Of a stretch of DNA of 64,000 bases, positions 44,055 through 54,878 are shown one piece after another (position 1 is the stretch's first letter; each line of letters begins with the position of its first letter). Below the pieces are notes generated by a model. The model was not told where the DNA came from and did no database searches. It saw nothing but the letters and a program-made list of their open reading frames with translations. This DNA comes from Emiliania huxleyi CCMP1516 (Eukaryota > Haptophyta > Isochrysidales > Noelaerhabdaceae): NCBI RefSeq assembly GCF_000372725.1, contig NW_005200689.1, forward strand, positions 175,548 through 239,547, written 5' to 3'. Made by a program: the position numbers and the translations under genes.

Positions 44055-44798
44055 TCCGACCTCGCCGCCTGGCTGGTCGCCAGCCGCGGCTGGACGCCGC
44101 TCCAGCACCTCGAGGCGTGCCCGAGACTAGCGGCCGAAAACGTGAGTGCATTGTCCTCACGCTCACTGTCCCTCTTCCCGCAGGCGCTCACCGTCGACCG
44201 GGCGCGGGCGCTGCTGCGCGGCGGCGCGGACTCTTCGGCCGGCGAGCCGTCGGCCCTCGAGCGGGCGCGCGTCTTCTGCTCGTGGGGCGAGTCGGATCCG
44301 ACAGCTGCGGCCGCCGGCTCCACCGTCGCGATCCACTCTCTCGTCTCGCGGCCGTCGATGAACGGCAAGGTCGGCGTCGTCGTCTCCGCGAGCGCTTCGA
44401 CGGGACGCTTCGGCGTGCGCGTGGCGGGCGAGGCCAAGGCCCTCGCACTGAGGCGCGCTATGGCCTCTCCCCCACTCGCCGGATCCTCTCTTTGGACACA
44501 CCCCACGCCTCTGCCCTTCCCCAGGCCGGCCAACCTTGAGCCAGCGGCCGAGGCGGTGGAGGTGGGCAGGCTGATCCTCAAGGCGGCGGAGTGGTCACCG
44601 CAGTCGCACGAGCTCTTCCCGACAGCGGCGCGGCAGCGGGCGGTCGAGGTGATGCGGCTGGGCTACCTGATCGCGTGGGACGAGGAGCGCTTCAACGGCG
44701 AGGGGGCGGCGCCGGGGCTGGTGGACCTCTGGCGCAGCTTTGTGCTGCCAAGGGTGGTGGCGCGGGCCGCCGCCGCAGACGCATCGCGTTCCCCATGA
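44055..44798 (+). CDS. Ankyrin-like domain protein or 3' part of the GT77 gene
   Basis: Frame starting after a plausible 3' splice site (CATCGCAG|TCC) and ending at 44798. SDLAAWLVASRGWTPLQHLE and LTVDRARALLRGGADSSAG are ankyrin-like repeat units. RPSMNGKVGVVVSASASTG and FGVRV form a small beta-barrel-like segment that I recall accompanying such repeats in haptophyte proteins. The end, WSPQSHELFPTAARQRAVEV and LRLGYLIAW-like sequence, is also a recurrent algal module. A 42-base GT-AG intron (44142-44183) is possible but not required, since the frame is open through it. Either this is spliced to the glycosyltransferase, making a fusion, or its own 5' end is unseen. Confidence 0.45.
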   Translation, partial: SDLAAWLVASRGWTPLQHLEACPRLAAENVSALSSRSLSLFPQALTVDRARALLRGGADSSAGEPSALERARVFCSWGESDPTAAAAGSTVAIHSLVSRPSMNGKVGVVVSASASTGRFGVRVAGEAKALALRRAMASPPLAGSSLWTHPTPLPFPRPANLEPAAEAVEVGRLILKAAEWSPQSHELFPTAARQRAVEVMRLGYLIAWDEERFNGEGAAPGLVDLWRSFVLPRVVARAAAADASRSP

Positions 44799-46811
44799 TA
44801 CAACAGAGCAGGTCTTCCGACTGGAGTCTCGAGTTTGAGAGCTGCTAGAGGTTGTCTGTGTGCAGTCCAGGTGCAGCCGTCTACGTCTGGCATACTGTGT
44901 GTGTGTCGGTACACAATGTGTGTCAGCGAGGAAAGGGATACACAACGGCAGCATGAGAAGCATTTAAAGTGACGATGTTGGCGCGGCGCACTGTGTGGAA
45001 CGCGCTTGCGGATGCGCGCCCCAAAATGTCCGCCTCAAAAAGGCCTCGTTCTCGCCCCTTTCCTGTACGCGTGGGTCTCAGAGGACGAATGCGCACCGGA
45101 CCTTCGAGGACATCAAAGTCGGCTGCGCCCTACGGCCATCCAGCCGGCTCTCGAGTGTCGCAGCGCGACGCGCTTCACCCCTCGACTCCGCGCTGCGAGT
45201 CGATCTGGAGACGACGCTCGGCCACCGCCAACTCCACCCTGACGCGTCGCACATGCGCCGAGTGTCCCCCCCGAGGGTGTCCTTGTATAGTATGCTTGGT
45301 TGCGAGTTAAAAAAAGCCCGTTCCGCACCCGCACCCAGCACCAGTACACATGCCGTTCTGGTGCCCCTCGGCTGGCCAGAGGACGACTCACAATGCAAAA
45401 TCGGAAAGACGTCACGAGGGGCCGTATAAACGGTACCGCAGCGGCCCGGGACACTAACAGTGAATTGCTGCCACTCGCCCGGCCTCCTCCCCCTCGGGGT
45501 CGCCCGGAAAGTGGGCTTGCGCACCGGCGCCCCCCCCCAGCACGCCGACCCGAGGTGTACCCTCCGGCCACCTGGGAGGGGAGCGTTCTCCCTTTTTGGC
45601 CCATTGGCTTCATCATGATGGATACGGAGGTGGCCAGCCCTTGGTTGTGCACCTGCGGCGCGAAGAGGAGGTGATCTCGGCGGACGACGGCCGTGCCAAG
45701 AGCGGGTGCAGCGCGGAAGAGGGTGCGCAGCGCGTCGCGGCCGCGCGCTTGGGAGCCGGGGGGATGGCCGGAGGGGGTGGGACGCCTGCATGTCCTCGAA
45801 GCTCCCACCCGCATACGCAAGCCGAGCCGCGAACGGCGGGGAGGGAGTTTTGGAGGGTCAGCCAAGGACGCGCATGGCGAGTGACAAATAGAGGCGACTT
45901 CGCTCTACACCGGTTTGCCATCGTGCGCCTCGTCGGACGATTCGACGAACCTGACGTCGCGCCTACCGGCGTGCAGGCTCTGCCAGCCGGAGCCGCCGAG
46001 GACGGACCGAGAGCCCTCGAGGCTCGAGGCGAGCAAGCACTGCACGGTGCGAAAACAGCTGGGAAGTCCCGGGCCAGAGTGTCCGTGTGTCCGAGCATGA
46101 AGGACGGCGACGATGACTATCTAGAAAGTTATCTAGATAGCCTTGTGAGTTTGTGTGTCTCACTGAGACTGTGTGTCGCTCCAGCATGCCGTCATCTCCT
46201 GTCGCGCGTCCACCCGGTGTGCGTGGCAGGAACGACAACGATAGTGGTGGCGCAACTATACTTCGCCGATCCCGTTCACTGCTTGAAAGGGCTGCACAGA
46301 GCGCAGTATGAGCTCGGGCGTTGGTCCATTCAGACTGCCGGGGGCAAATGCATACGCCACAACCACGCTCCATACCGCGCTGCTGATCCGGCAAATTGGA
46401 GGACCTTGTGCCTCTCGGCTTCTCCTATGCGTGATGCCAGCAGAATTACGCTGATTCATGCTCAAATGCGGCACCGCGTTTCTTCGAAACAGCTGCCGCT
46501 GGATCCGCCGTGGACTAATAAAACTGCGATCTCAGTGCCTCGGCACGCAAAATTTTCTCTGCGGGGCTACCGCCCCGCACCCCGCCTGGGATGAATTCAC
46601 ACCTCTCAGCTGCTGTTCACACCTGGAAAACTCATTGGATTTGGGCCACTTGCCTGGGCGACCCCGGACCCTTAGCGGACGATCATGGTGCCCCCCGGGA
46701 CCCCCCGTGCGGGGGCCTTCTCGAGTTTCCGTAGGGCGCGGCGCGGGCACGCAAAAATCTTGTATCGGGGCTTTAGAGGTGAACCTCGAAGAATTCTCTT
46801 TTCAAAGCTCT
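44799..46811. other. Region without supportable gene
   Basis: Long overlapping frames occur on both strands (for example 45596-46594) but show no domain, targeting signal or splice logic. TTGGCGCGGCGCACTGTG near 44977 resembles sequence at 49035 and, partly, 7763, a minor dispersed motif. Confidence 0.4.
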
Positions 46812-47089
46812 GGGTTCCGGCTCCTAGCCGGATAGGGGGTCTGTCGCCACTGACTCGCGCCAAAACGCCCTACCTACCTACCCCGCGCGCCCCCAGCGAA
46901 CGAAGCGAAAAAAGATCCAAGTACCTACCTATTGCAGGGCCCTTTTGGGCGAAACAAGACCAACCTACCTACCTATCTGGGAGGGGCCCCTCCACTGGCT
47001 GTTCTTCACCTTTCTACCTACCTATACCTGTCGTGCGTTGTGAAATTGTGTATGTCGAGACCCCCCTATCCGGTCAGGAGCCGGAACCC
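46812..47089. mobile_element. MITE-like element with 30-base terminal inverted repeats
   Basis: The left end 46812-46841 (GGGTTCCGGCTCCTAGCCGG...) and right end 47059-47089 (...GGAGCCGGAACCC) are inverted repeats with only two or three differences. The 278-base element has no coding frame. Its interior holds short CCTACCTA runs at three places (46870-46890, 46920-46930 and 46962-46977). No clear target-site duplication is seen, so the superfamily is undetermined. It lies 33 bases upstream of the lumenal-protein start. Confidence 0.65.
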
Positions 47090-47121
47090 TGGTCCCGGGG
47101 GCGCGATCACAATTTTAGGCC

Positions 47122-48970
47122 ATGTATGTGCTCACTCTCACCCTCGTCGTCACGAGCTTAAGCACGCCACAGGCCACCAGTCGCCGCGCCGTGCTGCTCG
47201 GCGGCTCTGCGTGCGCAGGAGTCCCGGCTGCTGCGCTCGCTCGCACGCCAGGCTCAGACGATGTTGGCGAGGCGATTCAGCAGATCCGAGACGCCGACGC
47301 AGCGCTTCGGAGGCTGCAGCGCGAGTGGTCGACCTACGCATGCATAGACAAGGAGGGCAGGGCGTGCAACATCGACGCGGCGCGCAAGATCCTCGGCGGC
47401 GTGGCACCACAGAGAGGCACAGAAACCGCCGGCAGCTGCGCCGTGAGAGCAGCTTGAGCGAGCGAGCTTCCTTGTGTGAAAAGGCGACGCCGCGATCGCT
47501 GTCGCAAAAGAGACGCCGCTCTACCGCATCGACGGTGCCATCCGCCCACACGCCACGCCACGCCACTTCGCATCCCACACGCCACACCACGCCACTTCGC
47601 ATCGACGCACCTCGCTCGCCACAGCTCACTGCCGCGGCTCCTCGTGTCGCTGCGTCGGGTGACTTGCGCTTGCTGTGTCGGTTGTCTCGGGCAACACCCA
47701 CCCGCGCGGCCGTGCAGGAGCCTTCGCCGCAGTGCGCAAGTTCGCGCTCAGCGCAGACGGCGATTCGTGGGGCGGCGAGCTCTAGCCGAGATCAAGTCGA
47801 GATCTCGCCGCAGCTCTAGCCGACACCGTTAGATCATGAGTGACTCACCATTGATCACTCATCGACGTGACCCCATCACCACTGCTGCACTCACGACTGG
47901 CGACTGATGGCTGATGACCCACGCAGGCGCGCTCGACGTGACCGAGTTCGTGGAGCGGGGCGAGGCCGCCCTAGATGCGGCACATGCACATGCACATGCA
48001 CATGCTACATGCACATGCACATGCACATACATGCACATGCACCTACGGCACAGAGATGCGGCAACACGGACCCGGCCTCGGCCCGCACTCGAGGAGACGC
48101 AGCGCACCACTCCGACGCGCTCGAGTACAAGACAGTGCAACGAGACTCGGTAGACAGGACACCTCAGAGAAGTGTCTGCGCATTCAACTCGTGGACTCAG
48201 CTGTCGCACTGGGGCCGTGGCGAGGCGAGGAGGTGGTCTGCTCGCGCCGATACCTCTTCACATCTGCCCATATCTCGGGTAGGCGAGGAGGTGGTGTTCG
48301 CGCTGAAGAAGGCGCGCGCCGAGATGGCCCGAGAGAGAGAGAGAGAGAGAGATGGCACTCTAGAGCACCCGAGAGCACCCGAGAGCACCCGAGAGCACCC
48401 GAGAGTGACCGAGATCGCCCGAGATGCGAGCGTGCCGCAAGGCAGGTGGACGACTCATTCTACGGCGTCGTCTTCGCCTCCAAGGGTGCCCCGCAAGCGC
48501 ACCCGAGATGGCCCGAGAGGACCCGAGATGGCCCGAGAGGACCCGAGAGGACCCGAGATTGCCCGAGATGGCCCGATATTGCCCGAGATGACCAGATGTT
48601 AGCCCCTTAGAGTGCTGCTCCGCCCGCCCGCCCGCCCACACACCGCCCTAGCCCCGGCCACGGAGGGCAGGCCACTCACGCGGGGGCTGGGCTCTGGTTC
48701 ACACGCCGGGGGGAGCACTGCACACAGTGGCATAGTGGCACAGCTGGGTCTCAGTCGGCCGCAGCGCCGCCCTCCTCGCCGTGGCAGGGACAACGCACTC
48801 CCCATCTCTCCCCATCTCTCCCCATCTCTCCCCATATCCTCCTCTTCGTGGCAGGGACGACGCAGCTCGAGCGGCTGTACGCGGAGGCCAAGCAGAGCGT
48901 CGACCGCACCGTCGCGGACCTCGACTTTATGCTGCAGATGCTGAGGGAGGTGCAGGCGCCGGGCTTGTAG
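47122..48970 (+). CDS. Probable thylakoid-lumen protein, multi-exon
   Basis: The start at 47122 gives an ER-type signal (MYVLTLTLVVTSLS), then ATSRRAVLLGGSACAGVPAA followed by ALA, a twin-arginine lumenal signal. The protein should therefore cross four plastid membranes and the thylakoid. Exon 1 is 47122-47398. Exon 2 starts at 47718 (GAFAAVRKFALSADGDSWGG); both flanking donors are GC. Later pieces follow acceptors near 47927 (ALDVTEFVERGEAALDAA), 48279 (EEVVFALKKARAEMA) and 48440 (QVDDSFYGVVFASK). The last exon begins near 48859 (TTQLERLYAEAKQSVDRTVA) and stops at 48970. Middle exon limits are not fixed. No known family is recognised; helical content is high. Introns contain ACATGC and GAGAGCACCC arrays. 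Confidence 0.6.
47980..48600 (+). repeat. Microsatellite and donor-type arrays in introns of the lumenal-protein gene
   Basis: ACATGC hexamers run from about 47980 to 48042. GAGAGCACCC units run from 48361 to 48420, and GAGATGGCCC/GAGAGGACCC units from 48506 to 48598. The last two are of the same type as the arrays in ZEP and the F-box gene and are in the sense direction. Next to them, 48801-48838 is a CCCCATCTCT array in the opposite sense. Confidence 0.85.
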
Positions 48971-50575
48971 CGTTTCCGATGCGTATTCTTTTTGGCGCAC
49001 AAGTTCTTTTTTGCACGACACTGGGCACGGGACTGGCGCGGCGCACTGTGAGTGTCATGTTGGCCAAAGTATACAGGTTTCGATCCGGGCCCCACCGCAA
49101 ATTTTGATCAGCAAATTTCGAGGCGCGGCCGCAAATTTTGAGTAGATTTTGATTGTCAAAACGTGTCCGTCTTGGCACAGGATAGAGCATTATATAGGCG
49201 GCGAACACCCGGGTGCGCAGGGACATCGCGACTTTGCCCGCTCGCTCGACCCTTTTGCCGCGAGAGGGCGCCGGCCGCGTGTAAGAGGTGGCTGGCGTCC
49301 TGAGGCGGCAGTTGGTGGCGTGGGGAGTGCGGAGAACGCTACTGGCGGCGTGACAGGACCTCTCTCGGCTGCGTGTGCCGCCCATTGGCACGCGGGTGCG
49401 CAGACATCGCGACTCTGCCCCCGCTCGCTCGACCCTTTTGCCGCGAGAGGGCGCCGGCCGCGTGTAAGAGGTGGCTGACCTGGCGCTGAGGCGGCATTTG
49501 GTGGCGTGGGGAGTGCGGAGAACGCTACTGGCGGCGTGACACTCGTCTTGGTGCCGCACGGGTCGTCTCTCTGACCGCATAAGTTGAGGTACTCGGCGTC
49601 GGGCCACGTCACCACGGCGGGGTCGGGGTCCAAAACGTGATCCGGCCCATCGCCTCGGCAAGGTCCTCGGTACGATTCTCCACGGTGTCGTCGAGCGAAA
49701 GCGCGGTAGCCGCGGAGGTGATGACGTCGACATCGGTGGAATCGGCTGGGTCAAGGTCGATTTCGATAGCTCTTTCACGCCGGAGCCCCCTATTGTCTCC
49801 GATATGTCGCGCCCGCCTGCGCGCTCGGCGTGTATGTAACCCATATCACCCCCTGCTCCACGACTGGGGCTTTAGGCAGCGGTTTGTTTTCGGGGGAGTC
49901 GGGTGGGTCATCAGCGTAGCTAGAAGCCCCATCACTGATGTCGTCGAGTGGGATGGTTGTACCTCCTCCGTTGATAGGCATGTCGTCGCCCACGGTGCTG
50001 CTCTCCCCGTCGTCTGCGTCCGTTGGGATCGATTCGTCTTGCCACTCCGGCGCGCCGCAATCCCTCGCGCCGCTCCTGCCGAGGTCGGCTTGCTTATCGT
50101 GCCCTGCTGTGGCATGCCTCACGGCTGCGACTGGCCGGCGCCTCGGCGCGTCAGCTCGGCTTGGCGTAGCGATAGTGGCCAGCGCAACTCGCCTGGACTC
50201 AACGCTGACGGCAGAGAAGAAGATAAAATTCAATTCGCGGGTTTTCTTCATCTTACCTTAACCTAACCTAACCTGTCTTGGCGCTTGATGCACCTACCTA
50301 ACTCCTACAGCGCCCACACCTCAGACAGTACAGTAGGGAGTACACCGACACACCGCCGCAGCGACACCCACGTCGTGCGCCACGTGTACAAGGTCGCGCA
50401 CAGAGATACGGGAGTCACCACACGGACGAACTGAGATCCTTCTATCCACTAAGAGAATTGATTCCGAAGAGCACCTCTGCTCCTCGGTACCTCATGTATC
50501 GTAGTTTTTGTTAGTTTCGAGGTCTCGTGAGTTTTGTCCTTATGCCTGTTGGCACGCAGACGCGGCATCAGTGAG
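48971..50575. other. Gene-poor region with tandem duplication
   Basis: No gene can be supported; a 153-codon minus-strand frame (50251-49790) is acidic at its centre but unrecognised. CCTAA units lie at 50256-50274, the complement of the TTAGG units at 1692-1706. Confidence 0.4.
49211..49540. repeat. Two-copy tandem repeat of about 145 bases
   Basis: 49211-49354 and 49394-49540 are near-identical (period 183 bases): GGGTGCGCAG...CGCGACT, CTCGACCCTTTTGCCGCGAG, GAACGCTACTGGCGGCGTGA. There is no coding potential. Confidence 0.85.
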
Positions 50576-50584
50576 GCGGTCGCA

Positions 50585-51496
50585 ATGGTTGGGTAGTAGG
50601 GCTAGAGGGTCGCTCTACACTTAGCCTCTGCAGCGAGCGAGCGCTCAACTTAGCCCCCACACGGAGCCGGGCTCGGACTTAGACGCTGTATGGTCGGGGG
50701 CCATGAACTTAGACGACATAAGGCCAACTCCGGGCAAAACCCGGGTATACCTGAAAAGCCTCCAGGTTTACCCGAAATACCTGGACGCGTCCCACCAACG
50801 TATGCCGCGTATGCCGCGCACGACGCCATATCGCCTTCTCCCAGGGCCAGTGCGCTACTTGCGGCGCGCAACGCCTGCTCAAGTACCCCCCCCACCATGT
50901 GCTGCCGCTATGCGTGCCTTAAGGCGGCTGCGGCGAAGCGGCGGGCGCGGCATGCCGATGGCAGTGCGGACGATGCGGTTGCGATGTGTTCTGCTTCAAG
51001 ATCGTGGCGGTGCTTGGCATGCACTTCTGCGATCCCAATCAGCTCATCGCAACGAAGCAGCGCAACAAGCTGGCTGCTGCCAACAAGGCCCTATGCTACC
51101 TCACGCGCGGATCGTTCAAAGAGGACCAGCACACACAGGCTTCACCGTCACGCGTTTGATTAAGCTTGAGGAGCTTCGTGTCATGTGAGAACTGTTTGGC
51201 TAGACGTCGCTCAAGAATGAAGGAGCAGCAACGAAAATCGGAAGAGGAGGATGCTGAGGCGGCGATTGCTAAGCATGAAGAGGATCCATCGCCCTCCGCA
51301 GGCGAAGAAAATTTGGGGGCTGCGCCGTATCGTTGATCACGGTGGGAGCCTCCTGGCCCCAGGCCGTGCCACGGCCGACTTAGCCGATGTAAGAGGCTCC
51401 CGCTGATCTTAGACCGCGCAAGCACTCCAGCGTGGCTAGCCACACTTAGACCCGTCCAGCCTCGAGGCTCAGAACTTAGACTACTACCCAACCAGT
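50585..51496. mobile_element. DNA transposon with 9-bp target duplication (Mutator-like, non-autonomous)
   Basis: 912 bases. The ends are inverted repeats ATGGTTGGGTAGTAG and CTACTACCCAACCAGT, one base different in length. The element is flanked by the 9-base direct repeat GCGGTCGCA at 50576-50584 and 51497-51505. Both ends also carry subterminal ACTTAGAC/ACTTAGCC motifs, three or four per side in inverted orientation. Nine-base target duplications are characteristic of Mutator-like elements. No transposase is visible. The interior has a 58-codon stretch with some coding look (DPNQLIATKQRNKLAAANKA, near 51033-51090) that may be captured host sequence. Confidence 0.75.
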
Positions 51497-51727
51497 GCGG
51501 TCGCATCAGTGAGCTTCCCCCCGCCCTCCCCTCTCCGGCTTGGGGGAGCCGTCTCTCTATCATGCTGCCTCTAAAAGCCATATCAACAAATCTATCGAAC
51601 GCGCCAGTGGCTCGACGTGGCGGCGAGGTCGTCCGCATCGTTCGTCGCCATCCCCGGACGGCAAGCAGTCAGCCTCGCGAGGCAGATGTACGCGTTCAAG
51701 ACGATGGCGACGTTCACCTCGAACGGC

Positions 51728-53374
51728 TCAGACAGCAGCACGTCCTGCAGCTGCTCCTGGCCCACCCGGTAGAGGAGCTGCTTCGTGCACGGGTGTGTCG
51801 TCGCCGCGCGTAGCTCCTCCATCTTGCGCTTGCTCCCTGCCGCTCTCGCCTTGTCGCGCACCGCCTGCTGCGCCTCCTCGCCCGCGCCCGAGCGACGCCG
51901 CGCTGGCCAGCTGCGCTGCGCGCCCCTCCGCCTCCCCGACCATCGCCGCCATCTGGTGCATGCCGCCGCCGCCCCCGTCGAACAAACCCACCACGTGCTT
52001 ATTCACACGAAACCAGTAGTGCTTGTCGTCCGCCGGCATCGCCGGCCACACCTCGCGCCAGACGTGGTTCGCCATGTTGTCGAGCATCACCTGCACGGTG
52101 CCTGCCCCCCGGCCGGCGCGCACAACAGCCTCCTCCCCTCGCGCCGAAGCCTGCTCAGCAGCGAGCCAGCGGCTGGCCTTCGACTCACGAATTCGCGTCA
52201 ACGCCAGCCACTCGCCGAACCCGATCGTCCACCGAACGGTCGGGTGGAGGCCTCGAGCCACCCGCATCATCGGGACGACCTGCCCCCTCTCCGCCAGCTC
52301 GCTCAAGTACTCGCGCAGACGGCGGCGCACCTCGCGCAGCGCCCTCGAGTGCTTAGCGCCGTGCGGCAGCAGCATCGGCACGTCGTCGGGAAGCATCGCC
52401 TCGCGCTGCTCGTCCTCGTTTCGCCGAGCAGCGCGAAGCAGCTCCATGGCCGCGCTGCGCCGCGGCCTCCTCCGCCCCGGCCAGTTGAGGGCCGCAGGGG
52501 CGGAGCTCGCCTCGCCGGCCGCCTCCTCCCGGCCAGCATACCCGCCGGGTGCTGCGTATGTGGCGCCGGCGTCGCCGCTGGCCATCCCGGCTGCCGCCGG
52601 GCTCTCGTCGCCAGCCCTCGCGCTGTGCCGCTCCCTTGGCTGTGTCGGAGCGGGCTCGCAGGTCAGCGGCGCGTCCCCAGCCTCGCCGCCGTCCCCCTCG
52701 ACGCCGCTCCCCTCGTCGCCGGTGGCGACCGCGCCGCCGATGTCGGTCGCGCTGGCCGGCAGCGCGTCCGCAGCCTCGTCGCTGCCCTCGCCGTCGCTGA
52801 CCTCGCCGCTGGTGGGGGCCGCGCCGCCGGCGCCGAGCGTCGCCCGCCTCCACGACACTTCCTCTAGGTTGAGCCGGAAATCCTGGTCGGGGTAGCCATC
52901 GTACTCGACCGCGTGCACGAGCCGGCCGTCCGAACCCTCCTCTCGCCCCGTGATGGTGCCCGGCCACCACCTGTGCTCGCCCAGGATCTCCACGTGGGTG
53001 CCTGCCTCGACGACGGCGTGCCCGGCGATCCTCGCCGCCGCGTCCAGGCGCAGCCGCTTCCGCCGCGCCGTCTTAGACTCCGCGGGCTGCGGCAGCGAGT
53101 AGTTCGGGCCATACTCCGCCACGCCCGCGAGGACCTCGGCCGCGCTCACCGTCTCGACCGCGGCCTCGACCGGCGGAGGGGGGAGCTCGACCCGTCGTTC
53201 GACCCGACGTTCCGAGACCTCCCGCGCCAGCCGCTCGCCAGCGAGGGGTCCCTGATGCGGCGCGCCCGTCGGTCGACGCCCTCGCCCCTGCGCGCCACCA
53301 ACGACGCCGTCGCTGTCCTCGCCGACGTGACCGTGATCCGAGGCCGCCCATCCGCCATTGATGCAATCCGACAC
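51728..53374 (-). CDS. Unrecognised protein with a Tudor-like domain
   Basis: Single frame of 548 residues. Residues ~122-176 (VEAGTHVEILGEHRWWPGTI, then HAVEYDGYPDQDFRLNLEEV) have the pattern of a Tudor/PWWP/agenet-type module, which reads methylated chromatin. A low-complexity Ala/Gly/Asp/Glu linker follows. Then comes a better-ordered C-terminal half with ALREVRRRLREYLSELAERG, RWTIGFGEWLALTRIRESKA, NMANHVWREVWPAMPADDKH and YWFRVNKHVVGLFDGG. I do not recognise that half. It could be a chromatin protein or an ORF of mobile-element origin; the adjacent transposon makes the latter worth considering. The start is not certain. Confidence 0.5.
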   Translation of the reverse strand: MSDCINGGWAASDHGHVGEDSDGVVGGAQGRGRRPTGAPHQGPLAGERLAREVSERRVERRVELPPPPVEAAVETVSAAEVLAGVAEYGPNYSLPQPAESKTARRKRLRLDAAARIAGHAVVEAGTHVEILGEHRWWPGTITGREEGSDGRLVHAVEYDGYPDQDFRLNLEEVSWRRATLGAGGAAPTSGEVSDGEGSDEAADALPASATDIGGAVATGDEGSGVEGDGGEAGDAPLTCEPAPTQPRERHSARAGDESPAAAGMASGDAGATYAAPGGYAGREEAAGEASSAPAALNWPGRRRPRRSAAMELLRAARRNEDEQREAMLPDDVPMLLPHGAKHSRALREVRRRLREYLSELAERGQVVPMMRVARGLHPTVRWTIGFGEWLALTRIRESKASRWLAAEQASARGEEAVVRAGRGAGTVQVMLDNMANHVWREVWPAMPADDKHYWFRVNKHVVGLFDGGGGGMHQMAAMVGEAEGRAAQLASAASLGRGRGGAAGGARQGESGREQAQDGGATRGDDTPVHEAAPLPGGPGAAAGRAAV

Positions 53375-54342
53375 TGAGCTGCCCCCCCCTGTCCCCCCCC
53401 CTGGACACGTCCCTCCCTGTCCTCTCGACTCGTTCCTCTACTTATATACATATTTTCCCGTGTCCGGATTTCCGTTTCGGGCGACGGCACCACTCACCGA
53501 GCTCTCCGGCGGGGAATCATGTCGGCGAAGGCGGGCTCTGGCGTCTCGGTGATGCGCTCCGATCTCGACGCGTCGACCTCGACGGAGGTGGACGCGAACG
53601 AGGCGCAGTGGCGGGCCGGCGTCAACCGCCAAGCACGTCCAGACGCCCCCTCGCAAAGGCGGGCGGCGTCATTGGCTGCTGCAGCCAAGCGGCGGCGGAT
53701 AAGGACATGAACAACATACCTGCGCAAGCCGTCGCCGCCCGGGCGGCCGCAGGCGGTGCCATCTCAACCCACTCTCGGCACCGCTGCACGTGCGTGCTCC
53801 CTCTCCCACCCAACTCGGCTCCACTCTCGTCCACCCGCGCCCACCCCATCATCTGCTCTCAGGCTGATTGCGGCGTGTGTTGCGCAATGCCGACCCACCA
53901 GACGCTGGCCAGAGCATGATTGTGATGCCTCTTTTTGGGCCGGGGGGGCGTTTGACAGCGCGGGAGGCTGCCTCCCTGCCCTTTGGGACGCTTGCGACCA
54001 CTGCTGAGTTGCATCCAGTACAGAGTAGCAGTGGTGGGGAGGGCTTGCGCCCCCCCCCCCCCCCCCGCAGAATGGTAAACTCGTGTCTACTCACCTCGTC
54101 GGCTCCATCGGCTGCCTCTCCTCGTGCGCCGGCTGCCTCTCCATCCAACCGCTTCTGCGTCCTTTCTCTGCCCGGTGCTCGCGATGTCGCTCTGCCGAGA
54201 GGGTCACCGCCGGCGTAGGCGGAGCGGCGGGCCCTTCATTACAGAGACAACAAAGACATTTCACCCCTCGGGCTGTTGTTGCAGACAGAAAAACAAATTT
54301 GGCGCGCGTGCGCGCAAGGCTGCTACCCGTAGTGATTGCAAA
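53375..54342. other. Upstream region of the AP2/zinc-finger gene
   Basis: It lies between divergent genes (Tudor-like minus, AP2 plus), so it should contain both promoters. There is a poly-C run at 54050-54066. No gene is seen. Confidence 0.45.
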
Positions 54343-54833
54343 ATGGCACAGGCCGACCCCGTCTCCTGGCAGTCTCTGGCCCACAGCGGCAAGCTTTCGC
54401 GGGCGCTCGACAAAGAGGAGCCGGCTACGCCCTGGATCAAAAAGCTGCGGGTCCGAAACCTCGAGCCGTCGCCGGAGCCCTACACTCTTCGCATCGCGAT
54501 GCCTTGCACCTGCGGCGGCTGCATCGCCGCGCACGAGATGAAGCCGGAGCGCGGCGGTGCGACGAAGAAGGGACTTGTGATGGTTTGGGACGAGACGAAG
54601 CAGACGTGCAAGCTCGAAGCCGACCAGCTCTCCGCTGTCGTTGCGGCTGCGGCCCTGGCGCCGGCTAGCTCGGCGGCCGCGTCGAGCGAGGAGCCTCCGC
54701 CGCCCGTCGGCAGCACAACTTCAGAGGTTGCTGGCCCGCCGGTCCCAGAGGAGACGGCGGCAGCGGTGGCGGCGGCCAAAGCGGCGCAGGCGGCGGAGGG
54801 GGAGTCGGCGGCGGCTGCGGTGCGGATGGCTGA

Positions 54834-54878
<45 letters not shown>

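Noticed and set aside
45078-46594. Overlapping frames of 240-330 codons on both strands
   Set aside because: No domain, no targeting signal and no splice pattern; composition alone explains their length.
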